This document shows positions 35,501-49,876 of a stretch of 64,000 bases of DNA, piece by piece. The position numbers were made by a program, and so were the translations under genes. The notes beneath the pieces were generated by a model. That model was given only the letters and a program-made list of their open reading frames with translations, was not told the DNA's origin and made no database searches. The stretch comes from Piper betle (taxonomy: Eukaryota > Streptophyta > Magnoliopsida > Piperales > Piperaceae), in assembly GCA_033002965.1 (NCBI GenBank), contig JAURVB010007419.1, positions 30,122 through 94,121 of the forward strand. The letters are read 5' to 3'. How positions within the stretch are numbered: position 1 is the stretch's first letter; each line of letters starts with the position of its first letter.

Positions 35501-38500
35501 TACAATTTTGAACACTTTTTTCATAGAAACAAGTTCTATAAAATAAATTTAAAGTGTTCCTCTTATCATCTATTAGCTTATTTGTACTCATTAAATCTAT
35601 TCATGAGATCTCTGGTTACTAGATTAGGTTGTCGCTAATAGTGATTGCATATTAGTTTTAAGCCTATTCTTATTGATGACATGGATTTTTGAGATAATCC
35701 TCAATAGAGAAAACTGATCAATTATATTTTATAAATTTTACATATTTTAAATATTTATACCAGTTGGACTTGATTATCTTATTTAAAAAAATTATTGTGA
35801 TATTAAGTGCACTTAAACATATGAGATCCCCAAAATCTTATTATCACAAATCTCACAATTGTAGGAATTGACTTCTCACGAAGGGATGATTGCTACTCCC
35901 TAAGTCCCTTGCTCAATCTCAACTAAATACATCTATTAAACAATCATGTATTCATATTGGACAAATTAATCAAAATCTGACAAATTTATATACTACTATC
36001 CCCACCATACAAAATATTTAAAGAATAATTTGTGCTTTATCTTATCAATATTTGAATTTATTAGAATCATCAAATTCCTTAAGCATTTATATTTTTCTTC
36101 TAATGATAAAACTAATATTTCAACAATTATTCAAATTTGGCAAACTCTCTCAAGTGTCCTCCAACGATTAATTCTTCACCATTTTCTTAGTATATAAAAC
36201 TAAAATTAGAAGAATTATACTTTATTGTTTTTAAACTTAAGTCATAATTAAATTTATTGTCCACGATAAAGTAAATAAAATATAATCTTGTAAGATGCAA
36301 TAGTTATTCTCAATCACAATATAATATTTGTAAGTTAAGATTTGCTCTCGTCGAGCTCTCTTATAGGTCATTTTATCTTACAAATAAATTTGGTCTTTAC
36401 CACCAAATATTTTATAGTATCCCCACCATGGAATAATAATATCACACTTGAATCATTGGACTTCATCCAATAAAATCTCTATGAAACTATAAAAGTTTCA
36501 TCCATTTGATTCATCACAATATCAAATATTTCACATCAATATTTATTGAAATATGAAGAGTACATTACCCAATCTTATTCTTTAAGTTTACATGTCAAAG
36601 TTCCTCTAATAGCTTCATGTAAATTTCCTTCAACATTTTTCGAAGAATTACTATTTTATCATCAAACAGGCTCTGATTAGCGCTGCAACGCTCACAACAT
36701 AGCATTGTGGCACTCCATTTAAAAATACAAAATCTCAACATGATGTCCCTATGCACGACAGATGCATGGATTCTAATGTGGCCGGCTGCCATTGGGGACC
36801 GTCCTTTGACGTCTGGCGTGGGAGATCGGTGATGAAGGCGACGAGGGAGAGAGTTTTGAAAGCAAAGAATGGGTTGAGATCGAAAAAACTATGCATGGAG
36901 AGAAGACGGTATGTGGCCATGGCCATGAAGGAGAAGAGACAAAGAAGAAGGGGTTGTGATTATTAGAAACAAATTATCATCATATGTCAAATTTAAACTA
37001 GCCAATGGCCCACTCAATGCGCTGGATATATTTAAAACTTATTAATAATATATATTATGAACATACAAAATTAAATTTGAAATTATTACTATAGTATTTT
37101 AAATAAAAATGTAAATACTTTTTTAATTTTAACAAAAAATATAGTTGTATACAAGCAAAAAAAGCAATATAATTTTAATAAGAAAAATTTTTATTGCTAT
37201 ATAGAATTTATTTTTAAAAGATTTTTAATTCAAATAAAATTATACTTTATGTTTTTTATTAATAAATAACAATATGCCAATAAATAACTATATAAAATAT
37301 ATGAAAATCTAAATTAAGTATATATTATCAAGTGACAAACTTTAATTTGATAGTATAATTATAAACATATTGAGATTTATTAATATTTTTAAAACTCTTA
37401 AGATAAAATTATGGCCCAACACTTTCTTAATAAATAATAATAATTAAATAAGTATTAAGGGCTCGTAAAACTAATGTGGCGTTAAAATTAATTATAATTT
37501 AAGAAAGACTAAAACACGATGAGAATAAAAATCCTTAAAGGTCTTGGGGTTGATAGAGTAATAAAACTTACATTTAATAGAAATAGTTTTTACTTTTAAT
37601 TTTCGACTATAGAGTATAGGCTCCTATAATCGTAAGACTCCGCTTTATAATAAAAAGATTGTTCGCGTGAAAGCATAATATAATCATCAACCAATTAATA
37701 AAATGAAGTTCATGAGTTCTCACTACTAAATATATATATTATATCCTACCTGTCAAAGGATAACAATTAAACTCATTAAACTCTGGCACAGCTGTGTAAT
37801 CTGAAAATTAATTATAACTAGACCCTTGATCCGCATGGTGAATTTAAAACTTATTAACAATATATATCAATAATATACAAAATTAATTCTAAAAATATCA
37901 CTAAGTAGTATTTTAAATAAAAATAATGAACATCTATTTAATTTTCATAAAATATATCTGTTTTTATAATACAATGGTTGTATATAAGCATTACAAAGTA
38001 AAGCTAATAATAATTTTTAGGGATTTAGAGGTAGTTATAGAAGTTATATGCACGTGATTTTATTATTTTTGTATAAAAATAACTACCTTAAATGTCTAAG
38101 ATTTATCGATAACATCCCCAAGATTTATTATTAGTCTAAAAGTAATTTTAGTTTTATGTTAAAAATACTTAAATGAGAAGGTATTAATAAGTAAAGGATA
38201 TTAATTTGAGTAAAATTTTAATAATTAAATGCAATTTATCATTTTTTGAGATTTTAAATTTGGATAAAATTGTACTCTAAGTTTTTCTTAATAATAAATA
38301 AATACATATAAATCTTCAATTGTGTCAAAAAACTTAAATTGTGTAGAAAGATAATGTAAAAGCTTTAAATTAAGTATGTATTATTAAATAAGAAACTTTA
38401 TTTTGATTAACATGATTATATACAAGTAAATTTACTATTTTTTTGCAATTCTTCATTTGGGTAGAATTATACTCTAAAATTTTTATTATCATAAATAATA

Positions 38501-38561
38501 ATTATAGAAATCCTAGATTAAGTTAGAACAGGATTTGGACATGCCTGTTGTAGACGCCCCT
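32561..38561. other. long AT-rich intergenic region
   Basis: No gene recognised on either strand. A degenerate duplication of about 42 bases (actcc...taact) is at 33330-33410. 36595-36930 contains two modest minus-strand frames without family motifs. Parts may be old retrotransposon debris, but I found no conserved polymerase motif. Confidence 0.5.
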
Positions 38562-38653
38562 GGAAATGCCTGCTGCAAACGCCCCATGGAGATGCCTTTA
38601 GGCCTGACCGTTGACATAGGGCATTTCAATGGGCGTTTGCAGCACGTATTTCC
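38562..38653. repeat. long imperfect hairpin
   Basis: Arms 38562-38596 and 38619-38653 pair over about 35 bases with few mismatches; the core GCTGCAAACGCCC matches exactly. The loop is 22 bases. The left arm is itself preceded by a related copy (atgcctgttgtagacgcccc), giving a 26-bp tandem. The surroundings are AT-rich. Confidence 0.8.
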
Positions 38654-40647
38654 AAAAAAAATTATTAAGTTATTTTAGGGCTCATGGTGTTAACATGGCA
38701 GGCGGGAAAAAAGGTTATGTTCATTGTTTTAGTCAGTTTCTTTTCTGCAGGTGTTGATGAGCATCCAATGAATATTAAAAAACGGTGAGATGAAACATTT
38801 TGTGATTTATAATCATCAATACTGCTCGGAAGTAAATCATTGAGAACCAAACTTGTTTATGATCATCACTATAAAGGCAAATATATACTGTACATATGAT
38901 CATCAATGGCACTGATAATTGCATTCAATATCTTCTCCTCCGTATTATGGTAGATGGCATCCAAATTCAATCATTCTCCCTGTGTGAGCGCGAGTTGGCC
39001 TACATTTTTGTTTCTCTAAATTAGTCTCGGCCGTGTCTTCTGTCCTTTCGCCTCAAATTTGCCATCAAATGTTGAAAAGAGAGCACTATACGATCTGAGT
39101 ACTGGTGCAATATCTGATGGAATAGTACTGCCTGGGCATCAAAGAATTACATACACATGCTGCACAAGAACCATCCTTAGCCATTATAGTACTTGTTTGT
39201 GTGTGAAAACTAAGTTCAAAGATAGCCTCCACTAGAAAAGAAAACAGGGACGGGACGGAAAATTCAGGAAAAGAGATAAACTTTCAACCCCAGTTGGCAT
39301 GTATATTAGCATTCGAATTGTCTAAACATGTCGGCCGGTTTTCTCTTGTCAAAGCTCTCGTCTAATATTGTGGAATACTAGAGATGCATGGATGATACTG
39401 CGTGCTGTTATAAGTCCGTTATTTCACAAAAATTCTACGACAAATGATTCCCCAAGTCCTTTTCGTCATATCTTTCATACACCATGTGTTTCATGATCAG
39501 AAAAGAGAGAGATGCCAAACCAGGCCTCAATCGTGGACTTGACCTTCCACGTTGATATCACTTGTTCTTCCTTTCAACCCTCATAACAAGGCACTAGCAT
39601 ATTCAATATATTTTAGTCCTGCAACAACGGGGAGTGCAGGAAGCCAACGATACAAGTAATAAAGAAGATCGCTAATTATAAAAAAATATTATTATATCCA
39701 TTTTCTGCATAGTGAACATGGCATTCCAAGCCGAAAAGATATAAAACCAAATATGAATATTATAATTAATCTTCAAATAGAGAAAATTGGTAAGGATCAA
39801 CATCGGTTATCATCTTCTCACAAGATGACGACCGATGTTGATCTGACAAATGAGGAGAATATTGCTTCGAAAGAGCGGCCGCATCGCATAAACGCACCAC
39901 CATTAACTCCGATGACTGAGATTGCCATGCAGTAGAGACGAGCTCGGTCTGGCATGAGTGGAAAGGGCACAAATGCTTAGTCGAAACCAATTAATTAGCA
40001 TGCAAGAACTAATAATTTTGACCCAACAATAACAAAAATAATTTGCATGCAAGAATTTGCTCTACGAACATCCTAATTTGTAGTTGTAGAAAGAAATTTG
40101 TTGAATGAGAATCGAGAACAAAAATATAACTATCTAAATATTTATTGTTTTTCTTTTGCTATTGTTTGATTGACGGACCGGACCTTTTATATTAATATAA
40201 GAGCTGATAATAATGGAGGCGGATCAGCAGTCACCAATTGATGTCAAAAGTAAAAATAATAAGCACACAAACACATTCTGCTATTCTCTTTACAAACTTA
40301 CAACACACCATCAAATACATCAAACTAAAGCTGTCCACGACTTTTTAAGCTGACCAATAATTTCTAATAGCTAGTTCTACTTTCTTGCAAGATGGAGACT
40401 GCAGTACTAGAATTAAAAGAGCACAGTGCATTGATAATTCATTATTTGATCTACACTGGTTAATTCTCAATATTGAGCAACAAGAAGATGCCACTTCTCC
40501 CACACAAACTTAATTTAGAAACCAGACAAGAAGCATTGGCTTGCTAGCAACTAATAGTAGACAACATCTAAATCTTCTCTTTCTTAATTCCATTGGGGAC
40601 AATAAGAAGTAAGAAGAACAAGCTTGACATTTTTTTATCGCCTTCTT
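38654..40647. other. intergenic DNA, WOX4-like 3' side
   Basis: No gene recognised. The 3' untranslated region of the minus-strand homeobox gene lies at the right end. Confidence 0.5.
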
Positions 40648-41562
40648 CTATAGCACCTCATCACAACTTGTTCCTCCTGGCCGCAATGGGAAGAGCTCCA
40701 AGGTCTGTATTCCCTGTTCTCCCTTCTCCTCCTCATCTTCCAAACTCTCAACCAACCATGGCCGGAACCTCTTGTGCCACCTGCTTTCATCAAACCCTCG
40801 CACAACCTTCGGAACCCATGACTTCATCAACTTCATCTGGGCAACTGCTAATTGACCCTCCTCTTGATCAGCTCCCGCATGTAAAGCCGGCGGCTGTGCC
40901 GGCATGGTCGACTTATCGACGTCGCCGACGACACGCTTCCGTCTTTGTCTTTCTCGTGCCTTGTGGTTCTGAAACCAGTAGAACACATTCTTCCCTTCGA
41001 TCTTGCCGTACTTTCCGAGCTGCAAAGTAATCTGCTCAATCTGCTCTGCATTGGGTGTCCTCATACCTCCTCTGTAGAGCCTCTCAAGGATCTCAATCTG
41101 CTCCCCAGTCGGATTCCATCTTGTTCCTCCAGTTTGCACCTCATGAGTCTGCATTCATAAATATATATCCTTGCTTCATCATAAACTGCTATATATGCAT
41201 GAAAAACCATGCTATAATAACTTGTATACACGATTAATGAAGCTAAAAGTTATATGAAACCTCACTCTGCATTGTCGCCATGAAGGCTATAGATAAAACT
41301 AGTGCAAATCCTAAATGCCATAGTAGTAAGCAATGTAGATGAGCAACATTTCAGGCGATATACTGAACTAGTTTTAGGAAACCTGAGGAGGGGAGCTTTT
41401 GGTGGGAACATTATTGTGTGGCTTGATGAAGCTCTTGAGGTCTACAACTGAGAGAGTGTGGCCTAGCTTGGGTACTGCAAGCGGGCGCAGGCGCTTGCAC
41501 GCAAGAGACAAGGAAGGCTCCTGCTTCCAAAGCTCCAAACCGGCCATCTCATGGACCTTCAT
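40648..41562 (-). CDS. WOX4: WUSCHEL-related homeobox protein, WOX4-like
   Basis: Two exons in transcription order, 41383-41562 and 40648-41148, joined in phase 0 to 226 residues. WOX4 is a transcription factor that maintains vascular cambium and acts in shoot meristems. The N-terminal exon begins [18 protein letters not shown] and continues [13 protein letters not shown], the WOX4 signature. An ATG eleven codons upstream is possible but does not fit the family. The homeodomain (about 69-133) has the WOX features [51 protein letters not shown]. The WUS box TLELFPLRP is at 209-217 near the C-terminus. Frame and splice sites are intact. WOX4 orthology rests on the N-terminal motif and is fairly safe. 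Confidence 0.9.
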
Positions 41563-43763
41563 GGCTGCCCTACCATGAGAAAGGAAGGTGGTCACTGATG
41601 GTGAACTAGGCTGGTATGTGTGGGCAATATATAGATAGAACAGCTGACATGAGTGAGTGAGCTCGGAGTTAAAAGAGATGGTAAAAAGTGAACACTATTA
41701 TTATGTTGATATGTTCACGATTCCTCTCCTTATTTGTAATTGCATTGTTTGCTCTGCAATTCGTTGTAGGACCGGTTGAAATTATTGAGAGATGGGAAGA
41801 AGTCATCAAAATAAGAGTACCCAAAAAAAAATCTGAAGTCATTCCAGCATGTGGGAACTTTTATCACCACATTCAAAGTTCGAATTTGCTAACATGAACA
41901 TTTTGGGTCTTTATCTTTATACTTGCAATGAGTTGCGCCTATTTAGGACGTGTACATTGACAACCTTAGGTTGCTTAATTAATATGTAGCGTATATAATC
42001 TATATATATATATAGTGTGTGTGTGTGACGGTACTCCTACATTTCTGTGCTACTCGTTCTTATCAAGCTGGCAAGGACTAAGACGAAGTACTGAATCTCT
42101 CCCAAGCATGCACAAACATGGACCAAATGATGAGGCGAGGTTGACTTAGAGGAGAGAAAGTTGGAAAAAGAGACTCAGTTGAATTGGATGCCACACATAC
42201 AAACACACAAGAAAAGAGAGCATTCTCATGTTGAAACGTCATATCGCACAGTTTTTCCCGCTTTCATAATAAGGTCGTCTTGCTTTTCGGTGGCCTCTTA
42301 GCTTTTTCGCTTTAACCACAATCTAAAGTGGAAATATTGGAGGGAATGGTAAAAGAAAACATCCATCTGTTCTCCTTATCAACAGATAACACTGACTAAA
42401 CAATCAACATGAATAAACAGCTAGCTTGCATTAAATTGAAAGGTGGGAGGATGAAACACTATTGACTCTTGAATAGTTTCATATCCTTCGCTCCATAATA
42501 TTGCAGCATGGCATTATTATTATGTGAATGAAATATGAAGAGCAATTACAAAATAAATATTTTTTGCACATCTAAACCATGCATGCAACACACCAAAATG
42601 GCTTTGAAACGCATACTCGCAAATTAAACATCCACAAACAAAAAATCTCTTCGCAAATTACCCGGCTGTGAAAGACTTACCAAGCAAGAGCTCCCTCTTA
42701 AAAACCAAAAATGAGGAGAATAGAAGAAAGAGAGAGCGGGCACCAATCACCGTGGGCTAATGTGGGATATACATATACACTTTGAAGATATGCTCTCGTG
42801 AAAACCGTCTCTTTCCCGGGTGCTATCACTCAAACCAGAAGTGGAGGAGGATGATTGCCGGAGAGACATGGGGACCCGCCTGCTCTTGTAGAAGGATAAA
42901 AGCATATGTGAAAGTAGTAGCACTTCCGCTTGGAAATGCAAACATTCTTCCTACCTTGTGTCTGGAGTGTTAAGTGGGTAATGCCCCTTTTCCAGATTCC
43001 ACCTTCTGTCACACGAACTCTACCTGTTGTTGCTACATATTGATCAGTACTCGTGCAGCCAGCTATTCGTGTTGGCGGTTCAAATATCTCGACATCTAGA
43101 TCCGAAGAGGGCAAACGAATAGAGCATGACGTTCTTCTGCTACACACGTACATTCAATAACCTCCCCTTGTTAATCTTTCATTATCCTCTCAAGGCAATG
43201 GCATCCTGAACGATACCATTTCACGTAGGATTTCCAAGCACCGTTGTTTCTTGATCCTTGTATAACTTTCTACCACTTAAATGAACATGGAGGAGTTCAG
43301 ATCGACGCATTCTAGCGTTAATGAGCATCCATTGTCAAATTAAAAAGCACACAGTGGGCACAACCACCATTGTTCCTTGATCGTCACCAAACCACTCAAA
43401 ATAATCGGTTGAAAAGCTTTACTTTGGTAGCAAAATACAACCAGCAGAGAAGTCTCAACGGCTTGTTCTGAACACCACAACCAATTCATGCATACGGCTC
43501 TTTGGACATCCTCGTCTTAACGAGAAGACTCAAGTACCAAGGAAGTGATTACTTGACCTTCCAACCCATGCATGATGACGAACTGCATTCGCTCCAACTT
43601 TGGGATCAAAAGAAACACTGCAAGCACTGAATCATTTATCTAAAAACTCACGGTCGAGGTAGTCCAAACCATTCAAACACTATTTCAATTAATTAAACCA
43701 GGTTCCCGTTAAAGGAAGCCAAACATATAAACAGAGAACTGTGTTCAAAACCATCACTAAGTG
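41563..43763. other. WOX4-like promoter side and intergenic DNA
   Basis: Upstream region of the homeobox gene, with (TA)n and (GT)n microsatellites at about 42000-42028. No other gene seen. Confidence 0.5.
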
Positions 43764-46700
43764 TTATATCATGAGCAAAATAGTCAGTGGCAGAGCCTGA
43801 AGCTGGTCAGTTGGCGCATCACCTTGCTGCTGCTGGGTGATGCTCCTCAGAACCTCTATAGCCTCAGCCACTTTTGCATTCAAAGCATCTGGCGATTCCA
43901 AAAGGTGAAGGACCTTGGTCTGATCCATTTCCAGAAGCATACCAGTAACCGTGGCAACAGAATCATGTTCAATCTGATCAACTAGCTGATATAGAGGCTT
44001 TCACCAAGCATCTGAAAAATTCAAGGTATAGTTTAAAACCTTAAAACTGTTAGCCACTATAATGAACCCCAAAGAAGTCAACTAGCTATGTTAACTGACC
44101 GTTCTTTGCTGGTCAGGAAAAGCATTTGCCAGTGCTGAAGCTAAAGCTCCAATTGGAATTGGTTGAAATATCGGAGCCTCTCGCAGACCCATGACCCCCA
44201 TGTCATAAAGCATGCCACCAGGACCCATAGGAACTTCAGTCATATTACGGCCTGGAGGGTAGTGATAAACACGCGCTCCTCCCCTTGGAGCCATCTCTAC
44301 ATACACCAAAACGAAAAGACTCAGAACACAGGCCCAAAACACAAATAGGACATTTCGGTAAATGAAATACCATCATTTCAAGGGAAAAATTTTCCAAAAA
44401 TCAGATTTAGAATTGAACACACCTGCTGAGGCACAGGAGGCTGATTAGGCTGCACGGGACCTGCCCCAGCATGTCTACATGGGCACTGTGCAGGCTGACC
44501 TTGTTGAACCATGGGTACAAAATTCTGGAATTCGACCAGCAGCTGGCCTCATTCCAGGAACGATTTGTTGTTGGTAGCCAAAACCAGGCTTTTTGAATCA
44601 AAAAAATATAAGGAAATTTAAATTAGCACAATAGAAACCTAGAAAAACCAATTCAACGTCAAAAGCCAATTGGAGTCATCCAGCCACATATCTCTAGACA
44701 ATTGGAAAACCAAGCCACATATCTCTCAACCAAAGCCATTTATTATATCAAATGTCAACATACAATAACGCAAAGGAGGGCAATAAGTGCAAAGCTGACC
44801 AAAAAGGACACTATAATTGCATAACTCTGAACCTGATGCATAAGAGCTGGAGGACCTTGGCCATAAAATATCTTCTGTCCTAATCCGGAACCTCCAGGAG
44901 GATAAAATGGCATGCGAGCATTGGGCCATTGCAATTGGTCTTATTTGCGAAGATTGGGCCTAAGTCAAACACATCAAATATATAAGAACAGCTAAAACAT
45001 GCTCAAGTAACTAGCTCATTGTCCAGGCTTCTTTAGTAAGCGTATGTCAACAATTAAATTGAAATCAACCTCCGTAAGAAGATAAGGAATAGGTAGAAAA
45101 AGTTCCAACTCTATTGCATGAGAAGTACCTGCAATCTTGCCCTTATGTCTACCTTCTGCTGAGCAAGGGCAACATAAAGAGGCTTGCTGACAACAATTTC
45201 TCCGTTCATCTCAGTCATCTATGAAATACAGAACAACCAATAAATATACACAGCAAAAAATCATATCAAACATCACAAAAATAAATAAATAAATAAATTA
45301 TAACAGTCAACTCACAGCTCAGTTTGCTTCCTCAGGAGAAGAAAATGCGACAAACCAGATCCCCTGTTAATGCCATTTGGGTCACGCACAACCTGCACAG
45401 TCAGAAATAGGGCTACCCCATCATAAAACACCACCACCAAATTACCAAGAGGAACAAAAGACAATCAGCACATACCTTGCAAGAAGTTATGGTGCCAAAC
45501 TCAGAAAAGAGTTCTTTCAGCTTTACATCATCCAAATTCTTCAGATACAGGTTGACCCTTGATACTTGTCTGTAGTTTCTTTAATGTTTTGCTTGAAACG
45601 CCCTTCCAGCTCTTGTTCTCTCTCAAGACTCTTTCTGAGCTTTTCTAACATACCATTCTTTCTCATCAAATTTCTGACCATTAAGCCCATCAACAGTTCT
45701 TGCAGCAGCATCTGTATCCTCAAAGTTGAAAAAGCCAAAGCACTTTGACTTTCCATCTCCGTCTCTCATCACCACAACGCTGGTAATATTACCATACTCG
45801 CCAAAAATGTTCTTCAAATCCTCCTCAGATGTTGAGTCAGATAGATTTTTAACAAATAAATTATTAAATTTTATCTTGGTTACTGCATTATCCCTCTCTT
45901 GCTTCCTTATGAAATGTCCAACAAACACATGTTTATCATTCAAAATCACTCCATTCAGCATGCCAATAGCTTTCTGGGCAGATTCTTCGTGGTTAAATTG
46001 AACGAAACCATAGCTTTTAATCTGCACAGACGGGTTGTAGCAATTTTACAAGACAAGATGTGACCAAATGCAGAAAAAACATCATGAAGTGCTTTGTAAT
46101 CAATGTCCTCGTCCAGATTCTAAGACAAAAGAGAGGACGCATAAGAAGTATAAAGAAGACCAATTTTATCATAGCCATAATGAAATGTAGTGCATGTACC
46201 TTAATAAAAATATTTGCGGTTCCACTTTTCCGAATACTTGGATCCCGCTGAGAATACACAATTCTAATAGGTTTTGAATTCAACGGAGTAAAGTTCAGTA
46301 CATCAAGAGCCCTTGCCGCTGCCAAAAATGTTTAGGCACATCGTAAGGAAAACCACAAGTAATGTTCATAAGAGCAGCATACTTGACACACCAGACATAA
46401 CGTTATTTAAAAATAATACCATAAAAATCCTTTTTTATTACTAGGAAATCGCCCACAAACATCCAGACAAGCTCAAGTAATAACTCTCAATCCAGGTACA
46501 TAATTTCTTTTTCTTTTTTATCTACAACCCATGAAACACGCAATCGATACTAATATAAAATCTAAACATTTTACTGCATATATGCATAAAATTGGATGAA
46601 GCAACGTTGTTTGATTCGTAATGAGAAACCAGGCAAAGTACCTAGCGAGTGATTCAAGAAACTAACAACAACGAACAATAAAATCAAACATATGAAACAA

Positions 46701-47004
46701 AAAGTGAAAGGATTGCAGGATTATACCGTCGGCGGGATTGCTGTAGTTAACATAGGCATACCCTAGCTACCTCCGGGTGTTCACATCCCGGGCAGAGGCG
46801 AACGGACACGACCTGCCCAAGCTGGCTAAACAGATCATACAGCTGCGAGTCCGTCACATTGAGCTCCAAATCCCCCACATACATCGACGTCGACAACAAC
46901 TGCTCGCCGGGACCAGCCCCGGCGGCCGCCGCTGCGGGGACGGCCGCCGGCCTCCAGATCGACGGCATAGAAGCCTGTGGCTGCACCTGCACCAGCGCCG
47001 CCAT
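43764..47004 (-). pseudogene. poly(A)-binding protein gene, all introns present, many lesions
   Basis: Exons in transcription order: 46727-47004, 46200-46318, 45476-46119, 45316-45392, 45129-45218, 44833-44959, 44423-44588, 44100-44296, 43764-44011. They encode the cytoplasmic PABP plan: four RRMs ([55 protein letters not shown]) and a C-terminal MLLE domain (VTGMLLEMDQTKVLHLLESP). Lesions: extra base at about 46790; TAG at 46767-46769; missing base at about 46036; extra T at about 45626; missing base at about 45556; in-frame 12-base loss at about 45526; missing T at about 45350; TGA at 45319-45321; shifts at about 44924, 44520 and 43990. Introns rule out a processed copy. A TATA box and telo-boxes remain upstream. 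A dying duplicate is most likely. Confidence 0.85.
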
Positions 47005-47034
47005 TACCAAAACCCAAACTCGACCTCAACAAAG

Positions 47035-47050
47035 AAACCCTAACCCTAAA
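47035..47050 (+). promoter_or_regulatory. telo-box in the 5' leader of the PABP-like locus
   Basis: AAACCCTAACCCTAAA, about 30 bases upstream of the start codon; a second AAACCCTAA is at 47322-47330. Telo-boxes are typical of plant genes for translation components. Confidence 0.65.
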
Positions 47051-47406
47051 AAACAATATTTTCTTTGGAGTTTTTTCGATAGACGACTTCCCTCTCCTCC
47101 TGTTATTGCTGCAAAACCAAAACCCTAACAACGACAACCAAATTGGACGATAGATAGACCGAAAGACAGCTCCTTTTGGGGATTTTTCCGATAGATAGCT
47201 CGAAAGATAGCGGCTTTTGGTGATTTTTTTGATAGATATCCGAATTCCAACGCGAAAGATGCGATTTTTTTGGTATGATTTTTCTGGGATGACGAGAGGA
47301 GAGGGAAGGGGATAGATGAGGAAACCCTAAATCGGAGATGGGGACGACGAAGCGAGCGGCAGCCCCAACTGCACCACAAGGGACCTCCCTCCGCCGGCGG
47401 CGATGG

Positions 47407-47414
47407 CTTATATA
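47407..47414 (-). promoter_or_regulatory. TATA box of the PABP-like locus
   Basis: Minus-strand TATATAAG in a GC-rich setting, about 400 bases upstream of the start codon, leaving room for a long 5' leader. Confidence 0.55.
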
Positions 47415-49876
47415 CGGGTGGGGTGCAACACCATAGTTCGAATTGAAGAGGAATATTGACCGTCCGATCCTGATCGGATTAGATCGACGGCTGATATGTT
47501 ATTGATGGTTCCAACACGTTCGGTGTATTGACACGTGGAGAATACGTGGGGGATGAGAAAGGACGTTTTGGTAGAATTGAACGGTTGAAGTGAAGTGAGA
47601 TCAGCTGTGGGACCCAGAGGACATCAATTTTTTTAAAGAAATAGATAAATTAATTAATTTATTTGGCTCAAACTCGATCTTATTGGTTGTAATATGTATA
47701 ACATCAAATATGAGGCTTGAGAGCAATTTTTTTTTCTAAATCCTTCAGCAGAAGTTAAGTTTTAACTCGAATACTAGTTTAAATTTTGATTTTACATTAT
47801 TTTGATCGGATAATTAAAATATTATTTGTGTCTTCAGACTATTTATCATTACCTTAAGTCGATATAAGAATATTTGTTTGATAAAAATCTAATTACATGA
47901 ATATGTTTTCAAACTAAATAAAATTTATCTTGTTTATTTAATTGTATGCAATTTAAGAGTTTGTAATCATTTAAATTGGTATAAGAATATCCAATTTCCT
48001 TTTAATTTTTAATTGAATTAATTAACATTAGCATTAACAATGGTCCTAATTGAACAGTAACTCAATTAATCAAATTGAACATTAAGTTAAAAATTAGAGC
48101 CATATTCAGCTAATAATCCTAAAAACTAGGAATATTTTGATAAAAAAATAGTAATTCTTATTTTTTACCCTACACTTCTTTTGAGCTTATATATATAAAA
48201 AATGTTTTAGCGATGCCCACTAAGACAAAATAAACCTTAGAAACCGAAGCAAAACTATCTTGTGGAAAATAAATAATCATCAATAACCAGAACTGCAAGA
48301 CTTCTATTTGACACGGTGTTGGTTTCACCTCATAGATGATGATCAACATACACAGATACAAACATCTTTGACTACTACCCATTTCAATCTATAGTTTGAT
48401 CAATCTAATACCATTATGATTTGAAGAAACAATGGATTGGTGATAGGGGAAGGCTTTTATATATATATATATTCATTTGATTTCATGGTTTGGAAACAAT
48501 AACCTGTCCTGAAAAAATTCTGGAACACAATATTGTTAATGTATATGGTGTGATACTCGAGCTATGTTTCATAGCATGAAAAATCCCAGAACAAAGACTA
48601 GTCTCCACTTGGTTTTAGAATTTGGCCTCAGAAAGTTAAACCCACGTAATAGTCAAAAGATCAAAGAATCCAATACAATAAGCTGCATTGACTACTATTC
48701 TTCATAGATATAAGTAAACACTTTTTTCTGGACCAACTCGCAACTATAATCCTTCTCCCTCGAAATCCATCAATCCAAATATCCAATCCTTGGGTAGTTT
48801 CTGCGCAAACTCCTACTTGTGTCCAAAGAAAAGAGCCAATCTTTCCACCGTGATACTTCTTCCAACAATGACAGGGACAAATGGTTATACAAGTATAATT
48901 TAAGAAGAACAAGAGACCCGTTTGTGGAAAAAAATAAAGCTGGTCTCTGTGGTGGGGTTTATCCCTGGGGATCGATGGGTATATATTTGCCGGCTTTTAC
49001 ACGAAAGGAATCAAAGTCAAGGTGTCGCGTTCGTAACATTTGATGGTGACGATGTTAAAATGATAAAGACGATATTTCTAAAACAGTGTGCCCATTTGAA
49101 TTGGTAATACTGTGCACAAATATGTACATAATCCTTCTCCCTGGAAACGCTTATAGATAAACGTTGACAATCCCGATCCTATCCCGACAGAGAAGTAGTC
49201 AATCCCAAGAAGTCTCAAGGCGAGGGCCCGTGTGTCACGCCGAACAAGCCGTTGACGGAGTCACGGATTTCGACCCTCATGACCAACGCAACCAAACCCA
49301 CCAATTTATCATCGCACAGTTCATCCAACAAAAAAGAAAAGATTCATCAACATTCAACAATTAACAATATTAGATAGGTCTCATTTGAAGAAGAAATATA
49401 TAGCAGCATAGAAGAAGAAGAAGGAGGAAGACAGAAAGAAAAAAGAAACCACTCTTATTAAATAAATATAATAAATAAATATATAATAAATACAATAAAT
49501 AAATATAATAAATAAATACAAGTCTTCTTGGTCTTTCATAAAAGCGAGAACAAAAGGGGGAACTAACCCGCCTACATATCAGAAAGAAGTTCCCAATCAC
49601 AAACTAGACGACGACGACGACGACGACGACGAGGAAGAAGGCCAGCGGCTGTTCTACCACCGTTATCAACCAGTCTCCATCCGTCGCCCACCCGGTTTCG
49701 CCTCGCGTCCTGCTTCGTCTTCACCGGTTACTTCTCCGGCCACTTCCCCGGCGAGGAGGTGGAGGCTTGCGAAATTGTGAAAGCAGTGGCTTTTCGGTGT
49801 GGGTTTTCGGCGGGAAATTGGAAAGGCGGTGCCTTTTTTGGTTTTTGTGGACCGGAGGAGAAGGGGAGCCGAGGGG
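47415..49876. other. intergenic DNA and PP2C 5' region
   Basis: AT-rich with no recognised gene. (TAAA)n-type repeats occupy about 49440-49525 and an (ACG)n tract 49608-49635, the latter probably within the PP2C leader. Confidence 0.5.
49608..49635 (+). repeat. (ACG)n trinucleotide microsatellite upstream of PP2C
   Basis: About nine GAC/ACG units, roughly 240 bases before the PP2C start codon. Confidence 0.9.

Noticed and set aside
36595..36966. Overlapping ORFs on both strands
   Set aside because: Neither shows a family motif or splice context; the frames compete and the DNA is isolated in an AT-rich region.
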